From Chinchilla lanigera (taxonomy: Eukaryota; Chordata; Mammalia; Rodentia; Chinchillidae), in the NCBI RefSeq assembly GCF_000276665.1, contig NW_004955425.1, positions 25,228,996 to 25,292,995 of the forward strand: a stretch of 64,000 nt of DNA, given 5' to 3'. This document shows, piece after piece, positions 48,060 to 60,671 of the stretch. Positions within the stretch are counted from its first letter, which is position 1; each line of letters begins with the position of its first letter. The notes under the pieces were generated by a model. It saw only the letters and a program-made list of their open reading frames with translations. It was not told the DNA's origin and did no database searches. The position numbers and the translations under genes are program-made.

Positions 48060-48530
48060 AAAACAGACAAAACAAGGGAAGAGACTGCATGAGGTTTAGG
48101 AGGCAGTTTATCACACAGGTGGGCTTCTGACTAGGATCTCCTGAACAGTCAGTGCCCCACCTACCTGGTGGGGTTTCAGGGCTTTATAGGGAAAGTAAGC
48201 AGGGAGGTACAAAGGTAGATTTGGTACATTGTGATTGGAAGGTTGGGTGACATCATGCGTGCTAGGGGTATTTAAACATCTCAAGTTACACTGCAGGGTC
48301 ATTTGTTAAATAGGCATGAGTTACACAAAGGAAGAAGTTTCCCCTTATATTTGAAGTTACGTTGCAAGCTCATCAGTTACAAAGGCAGGAAAGACAGGGG
48401 TTTACACAAAGGGAGAAGTGTTCTGTTATCAGGCTTGCCGGACATGTCCACTTGGTCTTGGCAGGCATCCTAGATAGGCTTTTATTTAAAATTTTAATTT
48501 CCCCTTAACTGATAGAAGTTCTAAATTTTG
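48060..48530 (-). mobile_element. LTR candidate with internal tandem repeat
   Basis: GC-richer block with two related units (aagttacactgcagggtc ... aagaagttt and aagttacgttgcaagctc ... gagaagtgt, about 48285 and 48352). It lies upstream, in reverse-strand sense, of the protease fragment, as a 5' LTR would. The family was not recognised. Confidence 0.45.
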
Positions 48531-48652
48531 CAAATGCATTGGAAAACAACTTGGCAACAATACTTACTAAGACATCTGATCCTATCAAATCAGTGTTGAA
48601 AATTTGAAGATCCCCAAAACGTTGTCATAGTTTCATTCTTTTAGATTAAGTC

Positions 48653-48822
48653 ATTCATTCATTCATTCATTCATTCGTTCATTCATTCATTGAGACAAGG
48701 TCTCACTATGTAGTGCAGGCTGGTCTTCAGTTCACTTACGTAGCCCTAGCTGGCCTCACAGCGATCTTCCTGCCTCAGCCTTCTGAGTGCTAGGATTATA
48801 GGTATGCACCACCACACCCAGT
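48653..48822 (-). mobile_element. B1 SINE with (ATTC)n tail
   Basis: Antisense B1 whose A-tail has become a GAAT/ATTC tetranucleotide run (48653-48690). Target duplication gattaagtc at 48644-48652 and 48823-48831. Confidence 0.87.
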
Positions 48823-48839
48823 GATTAAGTCTTGTATAT

Positions 48840-50505
48840 TGTAGAGAATAGAGTTCAGCCTATGTTCCAAAACAAGAAAGTTTAGAATATGCTATCTGTG
48901 AAGAAAGCTAGAACTGAAGACTTAACTTTTGAGCACTCTTACTGGTAATAAATTGTTACTCTCTAATTGTCTGCTTACAGCTACAATTAATAAATGTTAA
49001 TTTTATCCCTTATTCTCTTTTTCATGGTTTTGTTTATTCTTAACTTTTGCTTTCCCTTGCTACCCTAGTTTCTGTGTCCTTGGTTTGTCATGGCTTATTT
49101 CTCTTTTTTTTCTTCTTTTCAGCTTCAGCTTTTTCTATGCTCTAATCTTTGGACATTTCCCCAAATAAAAAAGAAATCTGCCTTTTCCTGTCATTACTAT
49201 AAATTGGCCAGCATCAATTCAGTTCTAATTAACTATGTAATTATTTGTGTTGCAAAAAATGGGGTTGAGATACAAGTATATGTACAAGTATAATGTCCTA
49301 AAAAATTTTTTATAATTTTGTATAGCATTTGCTCAGTGTGCATATTTTTATAATGATTAATCAAATATTTGCCACCAATAGTTTAGTTGACCTTTACTAG
49401 ATTTCCAGCTTATTTCTCTATCCTTTGGCAGTATAATTTCCTTGTATCATGTTTCTTTATATAAGAAAAATATAAGGTAAACAAATCCAGTTGGTGTGGA
49501 GTTAAGTAACCAGTACATATTATTATAATAAAACATATTAAAGAAAATGAGATGTAGGCAAAAGTCATTTTTGTATTATATCTTAAAATTGTATATATAT
49601 TTTTACTTAATCAGATGGGAAGATTTCTGACAATCAGAGGGACAGATGGGATTCTGTGTTTTCTGTGTTTGATGTTGAAAAGTAATGATGGGTGGCATGG
49701 CTTATACATATTGACAGCAATGGGAACTGTTTGCTAATTTTACTTGCCAAGTATATCGGACGTTAGCTGGGAAGAATGTTTCTTAAACAAAATCAACATT
49801 AAACCACTTCTTTTCATCAGATATCTTTTTAGTAATAAAACCTAAAAAGTACTTTGCTTGTATTGTCTTTATTGCCCGATAAATATGCTTGGTTTGTTTT
49901 ATGTTGAAAGATGAAAGGCAACATTGGGGTAGGAATAAGAATACGTGGTGAAGTAAGCAATTGTCCTTTATGTTAATATTATCCTGTTTGAAAGAATGGA
50001 TCATTTTTCAGTCATATAGGAAGTCTGTATACTTAGGAGATAAGATGATGTAAGTGATAGGAGTGCTTATGTTACTGTTCAGTTCCTAGCCCTTTGTTCT
50101 TTTCTGTAGTACCCTTCTGATCTATTGAGGGATAGAAGAAATAATTAGATACACGGATGTGTTGTTTAATTTTCACAGAAGCCTTTAATGAAGGTGTTGT
50201 TTCCATTTTATATATAAATGAAATTTAATGGATTAAAGAAAATTCATCTGTAAATTGTAACATGATTCTAAAGTTAATGTTCTAAAATGTTTGGGATATC
50301 CCCCTTCTCTTCATTCATTTCTGCTTTTTTCATGGTGAAAACAAAAATATTAATCATTCTTCAACCCTATAAAAATAAATATTTTCATGTAGAGTTTACA
50401 ATTCCTGTCAGTTTTTAAAACTATCCCTACAAATTACTTTCTTACATACATTTTACTGGCCTCTCCTACCCTAACTTTTTAAAGTAGGATTTTCTTACAT
50501 TACCA
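48840..50505. other. Intron 3 sequence with no firm element
   Basis: About 1.7 kb, AT-rich; a possible MIR scrap at 50170-50230. No gene seen. Confidence 0.45.
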
Positions 50506-50509
50506 ATTT

Positions 50510-50935
50510 TTGATCCCAGGCTGGGTTCTTTGTCCCTTTCAGAATCACGGAGCTACTAGCAAAATTGAACATTGAAGGAAGATTTATTCTTGGCTATAGA
50601 ATAGGGAGAGTCAGGGAGAAATGACTTAACAAATCAACTTCCCACCCAAGGGATAGAGACTGATTTAAGGATAAGGGATAAAAAGGAGATGACTGTAGTT
50701 AATAAGTAGAAAGATTATTCATGAGTTTCTCCTGGGAGGGAGTTGGGTTCATCCAGAAGATGGAGGCTTACCTTCCCATAGTCCCCCTATAGGCCAATTG
50801 TAGTCTTATGTGGGAATTGGGCCAGGCCAAGATGGCACTTATGGGCAAGAGTTTTACTAGAGCAATGAATTACATAGTTAATGAGGCCCAGGGTGAATAG
50901 CAGGTCAGTATGGCATTCTGTGTGGATGAAATTAG
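50510..50935 (-). mobile_element. Solo LTR candidate
   Basis: The reverse strand shows an AATAAA (complement at about 50584) followed by ~70 bases ending gcctgggatca, the layout of an R-U5 end. Unclassified. Confidence 0.45.
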
Positions 50936-51318
50936 TCCTGTACTACATCAGAGCCACTTCCTGGATGGCTGAGTGGATAGCTTAGCAAGTGTCTTGTCAG
51001 AAAGTGAACACTGGTGAGCAAAAAGCGTTGTTTCTTGGGATTTGAGTAGGGGAAAAACTGTAAAACTATCTTCAGTCCTATAATGCAATTACTCTTCATG
51101 TTGGTATAGTTCCTTACTCTGTGTACATTTTTCCCAAAACACTTTAGGAATGGAAGGCAGATTTGGGAAAGATGGCAGACTAGGAAGCACCAGGAATCCC
51201 TCTCAGAACCCAGAAAACTGGCAGAATCTTTGCAGGCAGCTGTACCTGTGTTCCTGGAGCAACCTGCACACATTTTTTGGGAGCCAGGTTGAGCACAAGG
51301 TACTCTACCCTCCAAATA

Positions 51319-51438
51319 CAATGATATCTTGGTACTCGTTCATTGTTTTTGGCAGGCACAACTACTAAAACAGTGAGTCAAAATGTAACAAGTAGCAAAC
51401 AGGAAAAATTTCAGAACAGTTGAATACCAAGGAATGAC
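51319..51438. mobile_element. Short TA-flanked MITE, 120 bp
   Basis: The left end aatgatatcttggtactcg and the complement of the right end tgaataccaaggaatgac form imperfect inverted repeats. TA lies on both sides (51317-51318, 51439-51440). It is distinct from the 196-bp family but has a similar plan. Confidence 0.6.
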
Positions 51439-52792
51439 TATTGGGGATCTGTTTTTGATCACCAGAGGTTCAGACCCAGAGGTGGCAACCACTGTTGCTA
51501 CATCTTCCTATTCCTTTGTGGCAAGCCCCTCTCCTTCCAAGTGGAGTAATTTCTAGTGTCCTTTCTTCATATTTCATTTTTCTCTTTTTTCCCTCTGGGA
51601 GCCAGAAATTAAAGATTAAAACATTTAAAAATAAGTGCACATATGGGAGAAATAAGAAAGTAACTGTGCATGTGCAAAGACAGGCCTAGAAAAGGCTTAG
51701 AAAAGACCCAAGAAGACCTCACTTTTATATCTTAAGCTGCTTCTTGAGAGGCCATCCTGTAACCATAAAACACCCAAGATGACTGTTGTTATATGTTGCA
51801 AACGTACACTAAAACATTTTTTTAACCTTACACAATAAAAAAAAACTAAACCCTTCAGAAGGAGGAATATCTAGTTTCCATACTTGCTGTGAGATTACCA
51901 TAAGGTGAAGAAAGGGATAAAGGAAGAAAATGAATATCCAATGAAAATATTTCTCACATTTGATGAATGGTTTTAATGTAAACATTCAAAAAATTTAGTG
52001 GACTCCAAAGAAGATAAACTTGAAGTTGTACACATTATAATACAATTTGTAAGAAACAGAATCCTGTTGCAACTAGAAAGAAACAACTCATTACATACAG
52101 AGGATCCTTAATGTGGTTATCATATTTTTCATCAAAAACTTTGGAGTCCAGGAGGCAGTGGGCTGATATATTCTAAATACTAAAAGAAAAAGAGGCTGTC
52201 CACTAAGAATTCTGTACATGGCAGAAATGTCCTTCAGAAGTGATGGAGAAATTAAGATATGCACAGACAAAGAAAAGCTGAGAGATTTTATTATCACTTG
52301 ACCCACATTGTAAGAAATACAAGAAACCCGCAAGGTGACATGTAAGCAAATTAGACAGTAACTCAAAAGTATGAAGAAATCAAAGGCTCTGTAAAGGTAA
52401 ATACATGGACAGTTAAAAACTATTAGCATTGTAATAACAGTTTGTCTTTCTACTTTTTTTCTACATGATTTAAGGGACCACTATATATATTAAAAAACAT
52501 TTAGATTAAGTGCTAGTAATATTGCAACTGTGCTTTTAAGTCCATGTGTTATTTTCTGTGTTAGAGACTAATGCACTTAAAAGAATTATTAGTTTATGTT
52601 TTGGTGCACTCTGTATGTCTATCTAATATTAGGCAGCAATTGAAAGGTCTAGAGGCAGGTGCAAAGGAGCAGTTTTTGTATGTTGTTGATATAAAGCTGA
52701 ATTCTAAATAGAGTATTAAGACATTGGGATGTTAACTGTAAATCTGTATGTCAACCACAAAGAAAATAGCTATAGAAAAAAGAAAAACAAAA

Positions 52793-52878
52793 CTGGGAAC
52801 TAAGGATATAGGTAGTTCCATGGTAGAGCAACCTCCTAGAGTGCACAGGCCCTAGGTTCAATCCATTGTACCTCAAAA
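52793..52878 (+). mobile_element. ID SINE, old
   Basis: Decayed ID body (ggatataggtagttccatgg ... ccctaggttcaatcc) with a GA-rich tail, inside the old L1. Confidence 0.65.
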
Positions 52879-53529
52879 GAGAAAGAAAAGAAAAGAAGGA
52901 AATACAAAGAACAGAGTACACAAAAGAAAGTAAGAAAAATTAAAATACCACAAAAGTCACATATTGAAGACTAATGCAGGGAATGTATAAAAATACAGTA
53001 AGACATTAATAAACCAATAGCAAAATGAGAAATCCTCCATTAATACTTTCATTGTAAATTAATCCAACTTTTCCATTGAAAGAGATTGACAGTGAATAAA
53101 AACATATGATTCAACTATGTGTTATAAAAACACTCATTTCAAATGTAGAAACAAACAGATTGAAAGTGAAACAACAGGAAAAAATTCACTCAAATAATAA
53201 CTAAAAAAGAAGCAGCTATTCAAATATCAAACAAAATGCAGTTTAAATCAGAAAAGTTCAGAAGAGATAAAAAGACAGTGTTTTAATAAAAAGGTTTACT
53301 ATAGCAAGAACATAGAGCAATTACACACATAACATACCTGATGACAGACCATCAAATATATATGATGTAAAAACTAAATTGAAGGGAGAAAAACACAGTT
53401 CTTCATTAATAATTGGATGCAGTAGTAGACCGACCAGACATAAATAAGAAACCAATTAGATCTAATATACATAACAAGCAATAGCATGCACATTCTTCCA
53501 AGTACACATCAGACATAGGACAGAGAAGA

Positions 53530-54930
53530 AAATTAAGCCCAGAGAGGGTAATAACTGACTGGTCTCATTATCTAGTTGCTATAGTGATATAAGTGCCTGT
53601 CTTTTCACTCATACCCTTGTATTTTTTTCTGCCATAGAGTTGGTGTCATCTTTTGAGATCCATAAATATTGTAAAGGCAAAATAAATTTTAATATTGACA
53701 AGCATGAAATTGTCATGTTTGATTATTGTCTCTCCAGTTATATTGACTTAGACAAGAATAAAATTGTTGCTGCTGTAGTTTATTGTATCTTAAATTACAT
53801 TCCTATTGATTATGTTGCTTTCTTGGCTACAGTGTCATGCTTCCAGTATGGTTTGCTTTGAGATAATGTTGAAAGTAGCTGTCTGTGTAGGTGCACACAA
53901 CACAGCACGCTTGTTTGATTTTGTTAAAGGTTTCAGAGTTCAATTTCAGAAAAATCCTCCGTAGCTCTTGATATTTAATCATGTATTTTTCTCTTTCCAT
54001 AATTAAAATGGGAACAGTGTACTTGGGGCAGGAGAGGGAAGAATGGGGAACTGTCACTATAATAACAGATAATTTTTGACAGTGAGGTAGTTTCTCACTT
54101 TTTTTGCTGTTTCTTGCTAGAGATTGTTATTCAGAAAAAAATCAATTTTTCAAAGGGAAGGTATTATTTAAAAATATTTTAAAACTTCAAAAAGTTTTTC
54201 TCATTTTATACCACTTCTTTTGGGATATAGAAGGCTAATGAACAGATGATGCAAAATGATGCATATATCTTTTATATGATTGAGCCATGAGACTTAGTTG
54301 TGACTTTAAGTTTTCTTTTTGAATTAGTTTTTAGGAATTTCTTCTACTTTATTCTTAACTTTTCGAGCTGTATGACTTAATTTATAATACTTTTACATGT
54401 TCTTAATCAACAAGGTACACAGAATAATATGTACAGGAAATAGTTCAAAGGTTACTATTGTACTTCCACCAATAGTAACCCTTATTCAGCTTTCCAAGTA
54501 TACCATTTGAAAATACTGCTGACTCCCTCTACTGGCCAAACGATCCTTTTCTTCTCTCCCCTCCCTTCCTCCTGTCTTTCCTCCCTCCCCTTCCCTTCCT
54601 TTCTTCATTTTTTAAAATGGAAAGCAGTATTTTAATACACTCACTGTTGTGGTATTTAGAAGTAAACTATATTCTGTAGCATGCTGTCAGTGTTTTGTTG
54701 AACCAAAATGATATTTCATGTTTATGCAAAACATGTTTGGAAACCTACTTACACTGGCAAATTTGGAAAATAATTTTTTTTGCAAAGCAATTTGTTTTGA
54801 GAAATCTTCAAGCAGATGTTTTGAAAATGAAAAATACTCCTGTGGTAACTATATTTGAATTCCAGATTATGAATTTTACTAATTTGATGTTTCCAAAATA
54901 CTATGTTAATAATTAGAAGTTGTGAATAAG
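53530..54930. other. Intron 3 sequence with no recognised element
   Basis: AT-rich, 1.4 kb, with a pyrimidine block at 54540-54605. Small open frames here have no homology that I recognise. Confidence 0.45.
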
Positions 54931-54939
54931 TTCAGTTAA

Positions 54940-55020
54940 CTCCCTTCCTTCCTTCCTTCCTTTTTTCTTTCTTCCCTCCCTCTTTTTCCTCCCTCTCCTC
55001 TTCCTCTGTCCTCCTCGTCT
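54940..55020 (+). repeat. Pyrimidine microsatellite (TTCC-type)
   Basis: ccttccttccttcc followed by mixed T/C tracts, leading into a dimeric SINE tail. Confidence 0.9.
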
Positions 55021-55021
55021 T

Positions 55022-55195
55022 TCTCAGTCTGGAGATTGAACCTAGAGCCTTCATATACATCCGTAGCCCTTTTTTATTTATTTTGAAACAAGGTCTTGCT
55101 AAGTTCTCTAGGCTAGGCTAGAACTTGTAGATCTTCTTGCCTCCCTATCCCTGAGTCCTGAGATTACAGGAATATACCCCATGCTCAGCTCAACT
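55022..55195 (-). mobile_element. B1-dID dimeric SINE
   Basis: Complement order: dID (ctggagattgaacctagagc), linker ttttttatttattttg, B1 (aaacaaggtcttgctaag ... ccccatgctcagc). Confidence 0.7.
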
Positions 55196-55850
55196 TGTTT
55201 CTCATAGAAGGCCTAGGGAAATTAAAAAACCAGTATGCCTTTAAAATATTAGCCCCCAAATCTATACCAATGGGATTTTGAAAGCATGTTACAATGTTTT
55301 ATAATTTATTAATAAAAAACTCATTCTACAGATTAATGGGTCTATATTCATATTGTGTTACAGTTTTCAAGAACATCTGTAATATTGTATCAGTTATGAC
55401 CATAAAGTAATTTCCCCACATTTCCATTTTTACTTTGCTCCTTTCTACCCTCAAAAAGCAGACCTTATAAAGTCAAATTGTTGCTTTCAAAGTTGACATT
55501 TTGGGAAGCTGAAATAGATGTGTTGACAATATTGTCAGTTTTCAAAATAGTTTGATAACTTGTAAAATTTTTTTGGTGCCTATGGCAAATTTTTTTTTTT
55601 AATATTGATATCTTTGATGATAGATTTGCCTTTCAAGAGAAGTCGAAAACAAATTCTGTGCCTTTCTTATGTGTATAAGAAGGGCATTCAGTTTAAGCTA
55701 TTACTCCTTTAACACAAGATTTTCCTTAATTTTTATTTTGTGACTGTCATTTTTGTTAAAATCTCAAATTACATTACAGCTACTAAAGTAGAATGATTAA
55801 TCTTCATTATTTACATTAAATGAGAATAGAATTGGGATTCATGAGTGTTT

Positions 55851-55963
55851 TCTTTTTTTTTTTTTTTTTTTTTTTGAGACAGGGTCTCACTGTGCAGTTC
55901 AGGCTGGCCTTGAGCTTGCTGTGTGGTCCAGGCTGGCCTAGAACTTGCGGTGGATCCTCCTGC
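55851..55963 (-). mobile_element. B1 SINE, 5'-truncated, young
   Basis: Only ~90 bp of B1 body behind poly(T). A perfect 11-bp target duplication (catgagtgttt) at 55840-55850 and 55964-55974 shows that it inserted in truncated form. Confidence 0.9.
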
Positions 55964-55979
55964 CATGAGTGTTTCCTTT

Positions 55980-57110
55980 TTCCTTGAAATGATTTCTGTA
56001 ATTTGTCATCAAATTAATTTAAATGAAACTTGGTAAGAGTTAGATACACAATTAAACCAAGCCATTCATAATAAACATTCACTTATTCATTGTTTAACAC
56101 TTGTTGCATAAAAAATACTGCAGTAAGGGTATTTGTTTTATAATGTTTGTTGGCTTAAAAGGGTGAAATTCAAATAATTAGAGAAGCATATAAGAAGTTC
56201 TGTAGTGAAGAAATCTTCAGTAAAGCTTTCAATGTTTACATTTTATTTCAAGACCTTTAACAGATATTAACAGTTTTGACTTGCTCTGTTTAAGATTCAG
56301 TGATGGGAGCTAGAAAATGGAGAGGACAAACTCATTTGGATTTAAGTTGCAAATTGTTGGGTTTGAGTATTTCTCAAGAAAAATACTGTTTTTAATATAA
56401 AATGTGATTGTAAATTATAGGGAATTGTATTTAAATTGATGATTCAGATTAATTTCTGTTTAGAAATGAAAACCTCATAGGTATCTGAGATATGTAAATT
56501 CTGAAATTCTTTATATTATTCATCTGTTACAGAGAGATTCTTCCTATTTCTGACTGCAGTCTTCTGTATTTAAATATAATGAAAGAACATTACTAAACCC
56601 ATAGAACAAAATGTACAAATGCTTCCCTTAGAAAGTTGGCATCATTGTCAAAAGAGATTGGAAGAAGAAACTAGAGTCATTTTAAGTGTACGACCTAGCT
56701 CAGCACTTTTGAGTCACAGTTTTATTTTGTGATTCGTATGTGCTAAAAGTTTGAATTTGAAGAAGCTGTTCCTAAGACTTCTTTTCTCCTCCTCTTTTCA
56801 TTCTCCTTTTCCTTTTGCTCTTCTCTTTCTTCCTCGCCGCATCTGTCTTCTCGTTGAAGCTGGCAGTTAAGGGCAAGTTTGCTCAAGGTTTGAGATTGTC
56901 AACTTGTACCTTCAGGGCATTGTTCCTCTTTTCATGCCGCTGTTCCTACCGCTGTTCTTTTCCCACTACTTTTTACTTTACTTTTTCATTTTTCCTTGTA
57001 TTCAGAGAGCTATGATTCTTATTCTTAATACTTTTGAAGCACTCAGTGTCGGCGGGAACCAAACTTTATGGTGACCATGGTCTCTTAAGGTTCGGAGGTA
57101 ACGAAGAAAG
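55980..57110. other. Intron 3 sequence with no recognised element
   Basis: About 1.1 kb of AT-rich sequence; a short pyrimidine-rich part at 56780-56835. No gene or RNA gene identified. Confidence 0.45.
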
Positions 57111-57124
57111 GCAGGCAGGCCATG

Positions 57125-57520
57125 TAAAGGATTCTGTGATGTTTATACACAATGGAATGTAGTCCTGTGCTATAACGAAGGATAAACTGAAGTCATTTAT
57201 AGGAAAATGGGTGTACCTTGAGACCATAACGTTAAGTGAAATAAATCAGACACACAAATTTAAATTTCACATGATTCTCTTTCTCTTATATGAGAAACCC
57301 AAAGTATACATAAATTAAAGTGCAAAATAAACATAGATAATAGGAAACACAAGATAGAGCTTTTAGAAATGTGAAGGGGATCAAGAGAAGCTGGGGAGGG
57401 GATGTACAAATAATTAAGATGTGTTATATACATGTACCAACTCCCCACAATAATGTAATCATTATGTACTACAGACATGTACTAATAACAATTAAAATTT
57501 TTAAAAAGAAAGAAAAAAAT
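57125..57520 (+). mobile_element. L1 3' end
   Basis: Sense L1 tail: tgtttatacacaatggaatg, ttaagtgaaataaatcag, catgtaccaactccccaca, ending in an A-rich run. One of the more complete copies of the shared tail. Confidence 0.82.
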
Positions 57521-57539
57521 ACAAGGGATTCTGGTGCAT

Positions 57540-58015
57540 TTTATCTCAGAATGTCCTGGTAGGTAGGCCATAAAGTAGGCATGCAAAGAACTCTTACCTT
57601 CTTTCGAACATCTGTGCTCCATATTCAGCAAGTCCTCAACTTTCACAGGTGTACTGGGTAAGACTTACTTTGTCAGATTACAGATGAGTCCAACTTATGA
57701 ATGTTTTCCAAAAATAGAACATGTTGGTAGGCCTGGGACCTACTATTCTGAGATCCTTGGAGAACTCATTTTCTGTTCAGGGTTTTCCGGGTAACCTGAA
57801 TTTATGTATTACAGGTTGAGGGGATAAGAGTGTAGGTGAATTTTGGTCCATGGATTATTAGTCTAGGAAGATGAGGGTACATAGGTTACTGTAAGTTCTT
57901 AGATGGCTAAGACAATCTTAGTGTGATGTAGGTAGTACTTAGTATCTCTTTGTTGGATAAAGGTAGTACAAGTGAGACTTTATTTGGAATAAGACAATTT
58001 ACTTTTTTGTGTTGT
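57540..58015. other. Intron 3 sequence with no recognised element
   Basis: No repeat or exon recognised in about 0.5 kb. Confidence 0.4.
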
Positions 58016-58020
58016 TTATG

Positions 58021-58100
58021 TTTGGGGTGCTAGGGGTTGGACTCAGGGCTTCATGCATGACAGGTAAGCACTGTACCACTGAGCTATGTCCCTAGCCCCA
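58021..58100 (-). mobile_element. ID SINE
   Basis: Antisense ID (ggtgctaggggttggactc ... gagctatgtccctagcccc), moderately old. Confidence 0.75.
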
Positions 58101-58767
58101 GAAGAAAAATTATTTTCATACAAAGGTAGATTACACAGTTGACCTTAAAAAGATAATAGAACATGAAGCAAGAATTCTGGAATGTTGCCTTAGTTTTTTA
58201 AGTTTAGGTAGCATTAATTCCTTCGCAACCTTAAATGAATTTAGGAGTTAATAAATTTAACAGTTTGATTTTTTTTGAAGCCCAGCCTTAGTTAATGAGA
58301 GAGCATTTCTTTTTTTTTTCTTGGTATTGATTATAAACTTTGCTTCTTGTAGCTATTTTTAAAAGATAATGTGTCCTCAGTCTCTCTTTAGACTTCCTTT
58401 TTTCCTTAAAAAATTACTAATTTTTTCTTTTGATGCCATTCCAGAAGCTGTGAATTCCTACAATATCAAATTTAAGATATAGTTTTACTATATTGAAAAT
58501 GTTTTGAATGTTAATATCATTTGCATAAATAGTTTTATTTGCTAAATAAATAAGCATAGAAGCTTTATGTTTCTTATACCTAGAAGAATATTTGCCTGTT
58601 AGAATAATATCATAGGTAGACAAACAGTTAATTGTATTTTAGGAGTTGGAGTACTGAGGATAGAAAATATCTTTGCAAATATTTTCTGTAATATATCATG
58701 TGTAATTTTAATGATTCCTTATTTTTTTACTGAGAATGAAGTAACTTAAAACAATTTCTAGGTGTTT

Positions 58768-58945
58768 CTATTGATGTGGTACACATGTATAAACACAGTA
58801 TTGTCTCCCTGGTATGAGAAACTGAAAGAATAAATAAGGACCAAAATGTACAATAGATATTGTGAAATGGGAAGAAACTGTTCAAAAGGAAAAAGGAACT
58901 AGAGTGAGGGAAGGGGGAGAGGAAGGGAGAGGAAAGGAATAAAAT
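58768..58945 (+). mobile_element. L1 3' end, diverged
   Basis: Sense tail fragment with ctggtatgagaaactgaaag, aaataaggaccaaaatg and a purine block. Confidence 0.55.
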
Positions 58946-59042
58946 ATATAAGAGAGTTATACTACTAGTTTCTCTTTGTTCATTGAAAAGAAGGATTTGT
59001 GGTAATAATATGGTTTGGAGAATTTTTTATGCCTATGTCTTA

Positions 59043-59110
59043 TACTCTGAGTAATTACTTTGAAGATAATAATACACAATATATTAACTATTGTTCTATT
59101 ATTTTGTTAC
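59043..59110 (+). repeat. Dispersed unit, single copy (cluster 4)
   Basis: attactttgaagataataat then ttaactattgttctattat, matching the complement of 43905-43985 closely. Confidence 0.6.
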
Positions 59111-59240
59111 AAAATTTTATTTTTTCTATTGATGTGATGCCAAAAATAACTAGGTATTATTTTCCCTCTTAAACTTAGTAAGGCTGAAATTATACATAGT
59201 ACAGTTTTTTATTCCTTTGTTTACAGTACTGATTTCTATT

Positions 59241-59328
59241 TTTATTTTTTGGGGGGTACTGGGAACTGAACTCAGGACCTTGCACTTGCCAGGCAGGCAC
59301 CTGTGCCGCTAAGCTATACCTCTGCCCC
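59241..59328 (-). mobile_element. ID SINE
   Basis: Antisense ID (ggtactgggaactgaactc ... aagctatacctctgccccc) with the tail in a short T/G run. Confidence 0.82.
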
Positions 59329-59329
59329 C

Positions 59330-59858
59330 TACTGTGCTAATTTCTAATATTTTTAAAAGAAAATTTAATGTGTGGGAAGCCTAGACTCCACTGAAATGAT
59401 TAAAAGCTATTAAATGTGAGTACCTGTTTAAAACCATCAGAAGCATGATATTATATCAAATCCACAGAAGCATTTGATTCACTTTGTTTTTTAAAAGTAG
59501 AGATTTGGATTACTTATTTTAAGGTATTTTGAAGTTATTTTTATTCACATATTCTTTTGTCCATATTATTAGTGCTTTGTTTATATTAAGGAGGCTGGAA
59601 TATAAAATTGATGCTCAGAAAAGTACCAGTTCCATTACAAGAAATAAAAGTACTGTATTATCAGTGCTGCGTCTGCACCCAAGTGACCCAGAATTCCAGT
59701 TTTCTTTGCAGTGTAATGGTCAACTGATAAAAATCACCTCTTCGTCCCATAAGCTGTCAGGGTGGATACAAAAGTGAAAAAGATAGCACTCAGCTTCCAG
59801 AAAGATCTAAATCAAGTACTAATTATAAAACACTAGCTGTTATAATTCAGTGGGAATT
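59330..59858. other. Intron 3 sequence with no recognised element
   Basis: No gene, RNA gene or classifiable repeat in about 0.5 kb. Confidence 0.4.
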
Positions 59859-59861
59859 CCT

Positions 59862-60022
59862 GTCATTGTGAGAGGAGGGAGGGGAAAGGGATGAAGAGAA
59901 CATTGAGAAGTGTCCTGTACATTTACCAACTCGCTGTGAGGAATGTAATCATTACGTATTGCAAACATGGACTAACCCAGAAAGGAGGGGATAAAAGAAA
60001 GAAGGAAAGACAGAAAGAAGAA
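59862..60022 (+). mobile_element. L1 3' end, short
   Basis: Sense copy of the last ~150 bases of the shared L1 tail (gaggagggaggggaaagg, catttaccaactcgctg, gcaaacatggactaac) with a GA-rich tail. Confidence 0.7.
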
Positions 60023-60144
60023 TACAGTGACAAACGGCCTGGCATAATAGGAAAAGCTTCATGGGACAGTGATATATTAGCTATGTCACAATAAGTGACT
60101 CATTTATAAAGAACTAGTCCTGGAAATTCTCGTAATATTTTTTG

Positions 60145-60480
60145 CTTTGTCCAATCCATTTTTAAAAATTCTAATAGTACATACATAATGTGGAATTTGC
60201 CAATATAATCATGTTGAAGTATACAGTTCTGTGGCATTAAGTGTTTTAACACATTAAGTGTTATAACAACACTTGTGTGTTGTTCAGCTATCACCACCCT
60301 ATATCATCAGAACTTTCTCATCCTTCCTGGTTGAAATTCTGTTGTACTCCTTAACTACTGAATGTCTGTTCTTCTTCTTCCAGCCTTTGGTAATCACTGC
60401 TCTATTTTCTGTTTCTATGAATTTGGTCAGTTTAGGTAGTTTTCCTATTATTAAACACTCCCACAACCTGCTGGTCTAGC
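60145..60480 (-). repeat. Old L1 3' UTR fragment
   Basis: Complement of an old L1 3' UTR (ttgaagtatacagttctgtgg, ttgttcagctatcaccacc, cctttggtaatcactgctc). Confidence 0.7.
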
Positions 60481-60671
60481 ACACAGTAGGTATTCAATAA
60501 ATATCTAAATTAAAGGACAACTAGGAATTGAAAGGCATTGCTTGTATCAATTACTGTAGTGTTCCTTGTGTGAACCCAAACTGCTAATTATTGTTGTAAT
60601 TTTGTTTATTTCTTTTTCTCTTAAATATTTTTTATTTAAATTCTTCTTCATGTAGCTTATTTTCTTTTTAG

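Larger units (their letters stand above)
51150..53525 (+). mobile_element. Old L1/HAL1-like element, fragmented
   Basis: Long sense-strand match to old mammalian L1: an L1 start-like gatggcagactaggaag, a middle with agtgatggagaaattaagat, and an endonuclease-region echo (aaacagattgaaagtgaaac, tcaaatatcaaacaaaatg). It is heavily decayed and hosts a MITE and an ID. Confidence 0.55.
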
